Source: Myxococcales bacterium (GTDB lineage Bacteria > Myxococcota_A > UBA9160 > JALSIO01). From it: a stretch of 14,114 bases of DNA. The stretch is from NCBI GenBank assembly GCA_026989995.1, contig JALSIO010000576.1, forward strand, positions 1 through 14,114, in the 5' to 3' direction. Shown piece after piece: positions 6,803-13,636 of the stretch. How positions within the stretch are numbered: the stretch's first letter is position 1; each line of letters opens with the position of its first letter. The notes below the pieces were generated by a model. That model worked only from the letters and a program-made list of their open reading frames with translations. It searched no databases and was not told the DNA's origin. A program made the position numbers and the translations under genes.

Positions 6803-8263
6803 ATGGCCGGGCGGCGACCGGGTAGGCTGGCAGCCGTGCACACCGTGCAGCTCGCAGATGAACTCGGGCCGGCCGAGGATCTGCTGGGGCTCGTCGGCGG
6901 CCGGCCGGGCGGCGACTTCCCGTGGCTGCTCGAGAGCGCCCGCGTCGAGCCCCCGCGGGCCCGGTTCAGCCTGGCCGGCCTCGACCCGGCGGCGGTGGTG
7001 CGCATCCGCGGGGACCGGCTGGAGCTGCGCGTCCGCCGTGCGCTCGGCCACCTCGAGCCGGGCCCGCCCCGCGTCCTGCCGGGCGAGCCCTTTGCCACCC
7101 TGCGTTCGCTCCTCCCACCGGCGCCGGTCGACGGCGGGCCGGACCTGCCCTTTGCCGGGGGCGTGGTGCTGATCCTGGCCCACGAGCTGGCACGAACGAC
7201 CACCGGCGTCGACCTCCGCGCGCTCGACGACCTCCGGCTGCCGGACCTGGTCGCGCTCCTCGTCGACCGCCTCCGGGTGGTGGACCACGTGGCGGGCAGG
7301 AGCTTCGCCGTGGGGCTCGGCGCCGCCCGCGACCGGCGTACCGCCCGGCAGCGGGCGGAGGCGGCCAGGGACGCCGCCGCGGGATGGCTCCGGCGGCCCT
7401 CTCCGTCGGAACCGGCGGCGCCGGCCGGGATTCCGGTTCGCGCCCACTTCGACGAGGCGGGCTACGTGAAGGCCGTCGAGCGCGCCCGGGAGTGGATCGC
7501 GCAGGGCGAGGTGTACCAGCTCTGCCTCACCCACCGCCTCGAGGTGCCCTTCGCCGGAGCGGCGGAGGGGCTCTACGCGCGGCTGCGTCGGCGCTCGCCC
7601 GCGCCCTTCGCGGCGCTCCTCCGCCTTCCCGAGGCCACCCTCCTGTCCGCCTCCCCCGAGCGCTTCCTTCGGGTCGACGAGGACGGGTGGGTGGAGACCT
7701 GCCCGATCAAGGGCACCCGTCCTCGGCACCCGGATCCCGGCGAGGACGCCCGACTCGCCCTCGAGCTCGTGACCTCGGTCAAGGAGCGGGCCGAGAACGC
7801 CATGATCGTGGACCTGATGCGCAACGACCTCGCCCGCGCCTGCGTGCCGGGCAGCGTCGAAGTTCCGGAGCTGTTCCGGGTGGAGGCCCACCCGACGGTG
7901 TTCCAGCTCGTGTCGGTGGTCCGCGGCCGGCTGCGGCGGGGCGCCGACGCGCTCGACGTGCTCCGCGACGCCTTCCCGCCGGCTTCGATGACCGGCGCTC
8001 CCAAGCTGGCGGCGCTTCGTCTCCTCGACCGTCTCGAACCGGTTTGCCGGGGGTTCTACGCCGGCTGCGCGGGCTACCTCGACGCGCGCGGGCGCGCCGA
8101 CCTCTCGGTGCTGATCCGCACCGTGGTCCTGCGGGGTGGGCGCGCGCTCGTACAGGTGGGCGGCGGGATCGTGGCGGACTCGGTTCCGGCGGCGGAGTAC
8201 CGCGAGACCCTCGACAAGGCCCGCGCGGCCCTCGAGGCCCTCGGGGCCCGGCTGCCGGCCTGA
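6803..8263 (+). CDS. pabB: Aminodeoxychorismate synthase component I (PabB)
   Basis: This chorismate-utilising enzyme converts chorismate to 4-amino-4-deoxychorismate, using ammonia from PabA, in p-aminobenzoate/folate synthesis. From the ATG at 6803 it is 486 residues. Seen: N-terminal domain with FSLAGLDP (55-62), then the catalytic half with LSASPERF (281-288), PIKGTRPR (301-308), EAHPTVFQLVS (361-371), FPPASMTGAPK (391-401) and GGGIVADSVPAAEY (453-466). Lys303 in PIKGT separates PabB from anthranilate synthase TrpE, which has Ala there; this Lys forms the covalent intermediate in E. coli PabB. The protein ends just after the chorismate domain, so no PabC lyase is fused, and neither pabA nor pabC is in the window. 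The start is uncertain: a GTG at 6836, 11 codons later, is also plausible because homology begins near there and the first 11 residues look like spacer. Neither start has a strong ribosome-binding site. Confidence 0.93.
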   Translation: MAGRRPGRLAAVHTVQLADELGPAEDLLGLVGGRPGGDFPWLLESARVEPPRARFSLAGLDPAAVVRIRGDRLELRVRRALGHLEPGPPRVLPGEPFATLRSLLPPAPVDGGPDLPFAGGVVLILAHELARTTTGVDLRALDDLRLPDLVALLVDRLRVVDHVAGRSFAVGLGAARDRRTARQRAEAARDAAAGWLRRPSPSEPAAPAGIPVRAHFDEAGYVKAVERAREWIAQGEVYQLCLTHRLEVPFAGAAEGLYARLRRRSPAPFAALLRLPEATLLSASPERFLRVDEDGWVETCPIKGTRPRHPDPGEDARLALELVTSVKERAENAMIVDLMRNDLARACVPGSVEVPELFRVEAHPTVFQLVSVVRGRLRRGADALDVLRDAFPPASMTGAPKLAALRLLDRLEPVCRGFYAGCAGYLDARGRADLSVLIRTVVLRGGRALVQVGGGIVADSVPAAEYRETLDKARAALEALGARLPA

Positions 8264-8339
8264 AGCCCCGTCACGAGGCCACGGCCCCGAGGGAGGCGCC
8301 GCGAGGAGCCCTTCCAGCCGCAGTCTCGCCGCGCGGGGC

Positions 8340-10235
8340 TCAGGCGGCGCAGACGAAGTCCTCGAGCTCGCGAAAGCCGAGCGAGACGAGGTGGGCGCGG
8401 ATCTCCGCGCGGGCCGCGGGGCCGGCGACCGAGGCGACCACCTTCCGGCCCCGGAGGCGCGCGAGCTCCGCGGGGGGGACCACGGGGGCGCCGTGGATCC
8501 GCTGGCCGAGCCGCCGGGGATGCACCTCCACGATGTGGGAGGGCTCGCGTGCCTCCCGGGCGAGCGCACGCCGGAGGGCGCGGCCGGTCGCCCCGTACCC
8601 CCAGAGCACGTAGTCGGGGCGATCGGCGAGGAAGCCCGCGGCGAGGTGGTGGGCGCGCAGGGCCGTGAAGCGGTCGGGCCCGTAGCGCGGGTCCGTGCGG
8701 GAGAGACGCCCGGGGTGGTCCCTCCAGAGGTGGAGGCGCCGGGGGAGGTTGGCGAGGCGTGCCCCCGCCCGGAGGATGCGGAGGACGAGGTCGTAGTCCT
8801 CGGGCCAGGGCCCTTCCCGCCAGGGATGGCGGTCGAGGACCTCCCGGCGCAGGGCGAGCGCGGGGTGGGCCACGGGACACTCCACGAAGGCGTCCCGGAG
8901 GACGGCCTCCGGCGTGTCGAGTGCGTTCAACCAGGCTTCGTAGCGGAGCCGGCCGGGTGCGAGACCCCGCCGCGGGAAGATCCGCACCCCGCAGCCCACG
9001 CCGGCGAGCCCCGGATGCGCGTCGAGGAAACCGAGCTGGAGCCGGATCCGCTCGCGGTGCATCAGGTCGTCGGCGTCCATCCGCACCACGACCGGGGCGC
9101 GGCAGCGTCCGAGCCCCTCGAGAAGCGCGTGGACCAGGCCGCGGCGCGGCAGCCGGAGCACGTGGAAGCGGGGGTCGCGCCGGGCCACGGCCTCGGCGCA
9201 CTCCGCGGAGCCGTCGCGGGACCCGTCGTCGACCACGACGCATTCGAAGTCGCGCTCGCTCTGGCGGGCCACGGTCGCGAGGGCGGCGCCGAGGGTTCCG
9301 GCCGCGTCGCGGACCGGCAGCAGCACGGACGCGCGGGGGGTGCGCACCGGCGTGGGCGCCTTCCGGGGCCGGCCCTCGGGCGGCACGAGGAGCACGCGGG
9401 CCCCGAGGGTTGCGTGGTCGAGGCCCGCGGCGCGGTCGAGCCGGGCCACGAGATCCGGGAGCGGGATCCGCGCGCGCTCCACGCCGCTTCGGGAGCCCGG
9501 CAGCGCCCGGTCGAGATCGCCCCACCATGGAGCCACGGGCCTGGCGAGCGGTTCCACCACCAACGCGGCCCCACCCGCCCGTTGGAGTGCACGGAGGCGG
9601 CCCACGAGGGCCTCCCGCTCGGTGTCGCCGAGCTCGTTCGTGACGTAGGCCAGCAGCCAGAGGTCGCCGGCCCTCGGCCGGGGGAGGCTCCGCGGGATCT
9701 CCCCCCGGATGGCCGTTCCGCGAAGCCCGAAGGCCGCCCAGGTGTGCCGGGCTTCGCCGAGGGCGAAGCCGGAGCGGTCGAGGCCCAGGATCCGGGGCCG
9801 CGGCGCCGGAAGCGCGCTCGCGAGGCCGGCCCCGGAGGCGCCGGTGCCGCAGCCCGCGTCCACGATGCGCGCCGGTGGCGAAAGCTCCCCCGCACGCAGC
9901 GCCCCGAGGAGTCTCGGGGCGGCGAGGTGGTGGCAGGCGAGGAAGTGGAGCGGGGCGAAATAGCAGGAGAAGGCGGCGCGCCGCGCCCGCCCGCCGAGGA
10001 CGCGTGCGCCGAGCCGCGGCGCCTCCCGCGCCTCCACGTAGTGGTACGAGACCGCCTGCACGCCGCGCCGGAGCTCGCGGAAGCGGAGGTCGCCGGCGAG
10101 GCGCCGGCGCGTCGCCTCGATCCAGGCGTCGATCTGCGCTGCGAGCGCCCCGGGATCGGTCGGTCCCGCGCGCCTCCCAGGCTCCTCCCCTTCGGGCGGG
10201 CCCTGCGGCGGCAGGCCCGCGTCGCCCTCAGGCAT
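8340..10235 (-). CDS. Fusion protein: SAM methyltransferase-like + family 2 glycosyltransferase + Rossmann-like domain
   Basis: This 631-residue protein appears to have three parts. Residues about 30-285 resemble a class I SAM methyltransferase: VDAGCGTGASG (125-135) is motif I, followed by LAYVTNELGD (195-204) and ALVVEPLARP (224-233), a layout reminiscent of Rsm22-like enzymes. Residues about 300-525 are a GT-A family 2 glycosyltransferase: SVLLPVRDA (303-311), VVVDDGSRDGS (333-343), the metal-binding MDADD (386-390) and a likely base in WPEDYD (477-482). Residues about 541-631 have a dinucleotide-type loop WGYGATGRA (545-553) and HGAPVVPP (581-588), as in the small domains that accompany sugar-modifying enzymes. 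No membrane segment is seen, so it is probably cytoplasmic, building or capping an envelope glycan. The start at 10235 overlaps the upstream ACAD stop by 8 bases and has no clear ribosome-binding site, which suggests coupling. The substrate is unknown. Confidence 0.87.
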   Translation of the reverse strand: MPEGDAGLPPQGPPEGEEPGRRAGPTDPGALAAQIDAWIEATRRRLAGDLRFRELRRGVQAVSYHYVEAREAPRLGARVLGGRARRAAFSCYFAPLHFLACHHLAAPRLLGALRAGELSPPARIVDAGCGTGASGAGLASALPAPRPRILGLDRSGFALGEARHTWAAFGLRGTAIRGEIPRSLPRPRAGDLWLLAYVTNELGDTEREALVGRLRALQRAGGAALVVEPLARPVAPWWGDLDRALPGSRSGVERARIPLPDLVARLDRAAGLDHATLGARVLLVPPEGRPRKAPTPVRTPRASVLLPVRDAAGTLGAALATVARQSERDFECVVVDDGSRDGSAECAEAVARRDPRFHVLRLPRRGLVHALLEGLGRCRAPVVVRMDADDLMHRERIRLQLGFLDAHPGLAGVGCGVRIFPRRGLAPGRLRYEAWLNALDTPEAVLRDAFVECPVAHPALALRREVLDRHPWREGPWPEDYDLVLRILRAGARLANLPRRLHLWRDHPGRLSRTDPRYGPDRFTALRAHHLAAGFLADRPDYVLWGYGATGRALRRALAREAREPSHIVEVHPRRLGQRIHGAPVVPPAELARLRGRKVVASVAGPAARAEIRAHLVSLGFRELEDFVCAA

Positions 10236-11424
10236 CCCGGGGGAGGTTCACCAGGTGCCGCGCCATCACGATCCGCTGGATCTGGCCGGTTCCCTCGACG
10301 ATGTCCATCGCCTTGACGTCGCGGAAGAGCTTTTCGATCAGGTGGTCGCCGCGGGCGCCCACGGCGCCGAGCACCTCCATGCCGAGCGCCGCCGCCTCGA
10401 GCGCCGCCGCGGGGGCCACCGCCTTGGCCATCGACGCCTCCACCATGTTCGCGCGGCCGAGGTCGGCGAGCCAGGCGGCCCGGTGGCAGAGGAGCCGGGC
10501 GGCCCGCAGCTTGCGGTGGGCCCGCTCGATCCGGTCGCGCACCCGGGGGTCACCGGAGAGCCCCGCCTCCCGGGCGAACTCCACCGTCGCGTCGAGGGCG
10601 GCGCGGCCGATTCCGACCGCCATGGCCGCGATCGCCGGACGGGTGGCGTTGAACGAGCGCATCGCCCCGCGAAAGCCCTCGCGCCCGCGGTAGTGCTCCT
10701 CGCCGCCGAGCAGGTTCTCTGCCGGGACGCGACAGTTGCGCAACGTGAAGGAGGTGGACTCGTAGGCCTTGAGGCCCATCTTCCGCTCGATCTTGAAGTC
10801 GCCGAGTCCCGGCGTTTCGCGCTCCACCACGAAGGCGCGGTGGCCCGCGCGGCCGACAGAGGGGTCGACGGTGGCCCAGACCACGATCCAGTCGGCCCGG
10901 CTCGCGTTGGCGGCGAAGGACTTCTCTCCGTCGAGCACGTAGTGGTCGCCCTCCCGCCGGGCCAGGGTGCGGATCCGGGCGACGTCCGAGCCGGCTCCGG
11001 GTTCGGTCATGGCGAAGGCCGCCCAGCGCGGCCGGTCCGGTTTGCGGAAGGGGCCGAGGAAGCGCTCCTGCTGTTCCGGCGTGCCCATGGAGAGCACCGG
11101 GGGCTCGCCCAGGCCGGGGCCCGGAAAGGCCACCGCCACCCCGCGGTCCCAGTACGCCATCTCCTCGGCGAGACAGACGAAGTGACGGGCACCGGTGGCC
11201 TCGCCCTCGACGGGCGGCCCGCCGCCGGTGACGGGCCCGGGGCGGCCGGACCAGCGGGTGCGGCCGAGGCCCAGGCGCACGAGGGTCGCGAAGAAGGGGT
11301 GGTCCGCCGGGATCGGGCGCCCGAGGCGATCGGCCTCGAGGCCGAGCGGCCGCATCTGTGCGGCGCCGAGGGCGGCGACCTGCTCGAGGCGTCTGGCGGT
11401 CGCGGAGTCGATGCGGAGGTCCAT
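10228..11424 (-). CDS. Acyl-CoA dehydrogenase, MCAD-type catalytic subunit
   Basis: The product is 398 residues from the ATG at 11424, which overlaps the upstream stop as TGATG, with GAGGGAG a few bases before it. A longer open frame up to 12528 is antisense-type noise over the upstream gene. Seen: AMTEPGAGSD (138-147), LDGEKSFAAN (164-173), ERKMGLKAYESTSF (213-226) and IVEGTGQIQR (375-384). Glu377 in VEGT is the classical catalytic base of medium/short-chain ACADs, and helix G has Thr261 where MCAD has Thr. It is therefore a different branch from the Glu-in-helix-G genes at the left of the window. It should oxidise a CoA ester at the alpha-beta bond and pass electrons to ETF. It probably pairs with the inactive-looking product of 11424-12506 and is co-translated with it. 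Confidence 0.93.
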   Translation of the reverse strand: MDLRIDSATARRLEQVAALGAAQMRPLGLEADRLGRPIPADHPFFATLVRLGLGRTRWSGRPGPVTGGGPPVEGEATGARHFVCLAEEMAYWDRGVAVAFPGPGLGEPPVLSMGTPEQQERFLGPFRKPDRPRWAAFAMTEPGAGSDVARIRTLARREGDHYVLDGEKSFAANASRADWIVVWATVDPSVGRAGHRAFVVERETPGLGDFKIERKMGLKAYESTSFTLRNCRVPAENLLGGEEHYRGREGFRGAMRSFNATRPAIAAMAVGIGRAALDATVEFAREAGLSGDPRVRDRIERAHRKLRAARLLCHRAAWLADLGRANMVEASMAKAVAPAAALEAAALGMEVLGAVGARGDHLIEKLFRDVKAMDIVEGTGQIQRIVMARHLVNLPRDA

Positions 11425-12506
11425 CACGGCTCCCTCGCGCCGAGCTCGATCGGCCCGGTCTCCCGGACGAGCAGGCTGCCGGCCTCGTCGCGGGCGGCGT
11501 CCGGGCCGCCGAGCAGCAGCGAAAGCGCCCGGGCCTCCCGCATGTGCTTCTCGACCGGGTAGTCCTGCATGAAGCCGTGGCCGCCGAGCACCTGCACCGC
11601 GTTCGGCCCCACGAAGACCGCCTGCTCGCAGGCCTCCGTGAAGGCGGTGGCGCAGGCCAGCATGGCGGAAAGCCCTTGGTCGAGCCGCCAGGCGGCCTCG
11701 TGCACCAGGGCCCGCACGCCGGCGACGGCGCTTTCCATGTCCATCAGCAGGAAGGCGAGGGCCTGGTGGTGGGCGATGGGACGCCCGAAGGCCACCCGCT
11801 CGACGGCGTAGCTCCGGGCGTACTCGGAGGCCGCGCGGAGCACGCCGAGCAGCAGCGCCGCCAGGTAGAGGCGCGCCCGGGCGAGCGACTCCCGGGCCGC
11901 CGGGGTGTTCACGAAGGAGGCTTCGATCGGCGCGCCTTCGGCCCGCACCTCGGCCGCGCCCGCGGCGCGCAGGCCGGCCCCCCGCACGGGCCCGAGGGAG
12001 AGGCCCTCGCGAACCACGTAGGCGCGCTCCTTCTCGAGCACCACGAGGAGGTCGATCCGGTCGGAGGGCACGTAGGCGAGCCGGCCGGACACCCGCCCCG
12101 CCTCCTCGGAGAGCTCCGGCACCGGGTCGAAGGCCAGCACTGCCCGGGCTCCCGGCTGCTCGAGAAGGGGCGCGGCGTGCCGCACGAGCGCCTCCTCCCC
12201 CCCGAACACGGCGAGGGGGTAGAGCGCCGGTCCGAGGGGGTCGAGGGCGAGGGCGGCGCCCGGGTCGGCGGCGCCGAGCTCCTCGAGCACCAGGACCCGG
12301 GCCAGGGCGCCGAGTCCTGCTCCCCCGAGTGATTCCGGAAGCTCGACGAGGGCGAGGCCGGTCTCCGCGAAGCGGCGCTGCACCTCCGGCGGAAGGCCCC
12401 GCGCGCCCTCGAACTCGCGGTGGCGGGGCAGGAGCTCCTCTGTCGCGAACTGCCGCGCGGTGTCGCGGATGAGCTCGAGCTCCGGGTCGAGGGAGAAGTC
12501 GATCAC
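11424..12506 (-). CDS. Acyl-CoA dehydrogenase-like protein lacking the catalytic glutamate
   Basis: The product is 360 residues with a GTG start at 12506 (MIDFSLDPELELIRD); GGAGGG lies 8 bases upstream. The reading frame continues open to 12755 but that part overlaps hldD. Seen: LVELPESLGGAGLGA (53-67), VERVAFGRPIAHHQALAF (235-252) and VLGGHGFMQDYPVEKHMREAR (306-326), a clear ACAD C-terminal domain. At the MCAD base position the usual EGT reads Leu332-Gly-Gly, and the alternative helix-G site aligns with Ala211. The TEPGAGSD loop of the middle domain is not recognisable. I infer a structural or regulatory subunit, or an acyl-CoA binding relic, working with the next gene; its stop overlaps that start (TGATG). 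It follows hldD after 73 bases. Confidence 0.9.
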   Translation of the reverse strand: MIDFSLDPELELIRDTARQFATEELLPRHREFEGARGLPPEVQRRFAETGLALVELPESLGGAGLGALARVLVLEELGAADPGAALALDPLGPALYPLAVFGGEEALVRHAAPLLEQPGARAVLAFDPVPELSEEAGRVSGRLAYVPSDRIDLLVVLEKERAYVVREGLSLGPVRGAGLRAAGAAEVRAEGAPIEASFVNTPAARESLARARLYLAALLLGVLRAASEYARSYAVERVAFGRPIAHHQALAFLLMDMESAVAGVRALVHEAAWRLDQGLSAMLACATAFTEACEQAVFVGPNAVQVLGGHGFMQDYPVEKHMREARALSLLLGGPDAARDEAGSLLVRETGPIELGAREP

Positions 12507-12508
12507 CG

Positions 12509-12520
12509 GGAGGGCCCTCC
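12509..12520 (-). promoter_or_regulatory. Ribosome-binding site inside a perfect palindrome
   Basis: On the minus strand GGAGGG CCCTCC is a 12-base perfect palindrome just before the GTG start at 12506. Its first half is the only good Shine-Dalgarno sequence for this gene and supports that start. The palindrome has no loop, so it is more likely a dimer-type site or chance in GC-rich DNA than a stable hairpin. Confidence 0.4.
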
Positions 12521-12539
12521 GTCCACACCCGCTTTCCCC

Positions 12540-12555
12540 ACGGGCCGGCGCCCGT
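12540..12555 (-). other. GC hairpin between hldD and the ACAD pair
   Basis: A perfect 6-base stem, ACGGGC and GCCCGT, closes a 4-base CGGC loop in the 73-base spacer downstream of hldD. No T-run follows on the minus strand (GGGGAAAGCGGG), so it is not a standard intrinsic terminator. It could weaken read-through or stabilise the hldD message. Confidence 0.35.
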
Positions 12556-12579
12556 CGAGCCTCGGCCCCCGTGCCACCG

Positions 12580-13557
12580 CTAGCCGGCTGCCTCGAGCAG
12601 GTGCGCCACGGTGCGGGCGACGCCGTCTTCGAGGGGCGTGAAGGGCTTCGTGTAGCCGGCGGCCCGCAGGCGCTCCATCCGGGCCTCGGTGAAGTACTGG
12701 TACCGCTCCCGGATCGCCGGGGGCGTGTCGATGAACTCGATTTCCGGCTCGGCACCGAGGGCGGCGAAGCTGGCGTGGGCGAGATCGAGGAAGGTCCGCG
12801 CCCGTCCCGTGCCGAGGTTGAAGATGCCCCGCACCGAGGGCTCCTGCAGCGCGAAGTGCAGCACGTCGACGACGTCGTCCACGAAGACGAAGTCCCGACA
12901 CTGGTGGCCGTCGGCGATCCCGGGGCGGTGGCTCCGGAAGAGACGGACCCGGCCCGTGGCGCGGATCTGGTCGAAGGCGTGGAGCACCACGCTCGCCATG
13001 CGCCCCTTGTGGCGCTCGCCGAACCCGTACACGTTGAAGAAGCGAAAGCCGGCCCACCGCGGAGGCGTCCTCCCCCGCGCCTCGCATCCGAGGGCGAAGA
13101 GGTCGAACTCGAGTTTCGAGCGGCCGTAGGGATTGAGTGGCTCGAGCTTGGGGGTGAGCGCCGCGTCGTCGTCGTAGCCGAAGCGGCCGTCCCCGTAGGT
13201 GGCGGCGCTGCTGGCGTAGATGAAGGGAATCCCTGCCTCGGTGGCGAAGCGGAAGAGCTCCACCGAGTACTCGAGGTTGACCCGCCGGAGGAAGGCCTCG
13301 TCGAGTTCGGTGGTGTCGGTGCAGGCGCCGAGGTGCACGATCCCGGCGAGCGCGGGCCGCTCCCGGCGCAGCCGCTCCGGCAGCCCCTCCCGGTCGAGGA
13401 TCCGGGCCTCGTCCACCGGGGCGTGTTCGGGGCGCGATCGGAAGTGGCCGGGGTGGTCGGCGGCGAGAAAGGGAAGCCCCCGCTCGCGTAGGGAGTCGAG
13501 GAAGCGGGTGCCGATGAAGCCCGCCGCGCCGGTCACGAGGAGCGGGGTCCGCGACAT
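12580..13557 (-). CDS. hldD: ADP-L-glycero-D-manno-heptose 6-epimerase
   Basis: This 325-residue short-chain dehydrogenase-type epimerase converts ADP-D-glycero-D-manno-heptose to the L-glycero form, the last step in making the heptose donor for LPS inner core. Seen: NAD(P)-binding VTGAAGFIG (8-16), LGACTDTTE (76-84), SSAATYGDG (116-124), the catalytic Tyr144-x-x-x-Lys148 in NPYGRSK, and the HldD-specific FNVYGFGERHKGRMASV (174-190), DGHQCRDFVFVDDVVDV (216-232) and NLGTGRARTF (247-256). The length is close to the E. coli enzyme (310). The ATG at 13557 is chosen because VTGAAGF follows at once; no ribosome-binding site is evident upstream. It lies 79 bases after the Nudix gene. None of the other heptose genes (hldE, gmhA, gmhB, waaC) is in the window; the downstream glycosyltransferase fusion may be an envelope partner. 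Confidence 0.95.
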   Translation of the reverse strand: MSRTPLLVTGAAGFIGTRFLDSLRERGLPFLAADHPGHFRSRPEHAPVDEARILDREGLPERLRRERPALAGIVHLGACTDTTELDEAFLRRVNLEYSVELFRFATEAGIPFIYASSAATYGDGRFGYDDDAALTPKLEPLNPYGRSKLEFDLFALGCEARGRTPPRWAGFRFFNVYGFGERHKGRMASVVLHAFDQIRATGRVRLFRSHRPGIADGHQCRDFVFVDDVVDVLHFALQEPSVRGIFNLGTGRARTFLDLAHASFAALGAEPEIEFIDTPPAIRERYQYFTEARMERLRAAGYTKPFTPLEDGVARTVAHLLEAAG

Positions 13558-13581
13558 GGGGGGAAGGTAGCAGCCGCCCCG

Positions 13582-13602
13582 GCCGCGCCGGCGAGGCGCG
13601 GC
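13582..13602 (-). other. Strong GC hairpin in the Nudix-hldD spacer
   Basis: A perfect 8-base stem (GCCGCGCC and GGCGCGGC) encloses a 5-base loop in the 79-base gap ahead of hldD. No T-run follows on the minus strand, so a classical intrinsic terminator is not supported. It may act as a partial terminator, an mRNA-stabilising element, or be chance in this GC-rich sequence. Confidence 0.4.
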
Positions 13603-13636
13603 AGCCCGGGCCCGCGCGAGGGCCGGGTGGCCGGGG

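Noticed and set aside
6803..8263. Anthranilate synthase component I (TrpE)
   Set aside because: The diagnostic motif is PIKGT with Lys303, as in PabB; TrpE has PIAGT.
8264..8340. Inverted repeat AGCCCCG (8264-8270) and CGGGGCT (8334-8340) between pabB and the fusion gene
   Set aside because: The arms are 63 bases apart, no T-run follows, and 7-base GC repeats are common by chance here. Not called as a terminator.
8136..10316. A 726-codon open frame on the plus strand
   Set aside because: It overlaps the end of pabB in another frame and runs antisense to the glycosyltransferase fusion, whose motifs are unmistakable. The translation is low-complexity Gly/Ala/Arg/Glu with no domain.
11425..12528. 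N-terminal extension of the MCAD-type ACAD gene (open frame up to 12528)
   Set aside because: It would overlap the whole upstream ACAD gene in another frame and reads as Arg/Gly/Ala-rich noise; the family N-terminus and a ribosome-binding site sit at 11424.
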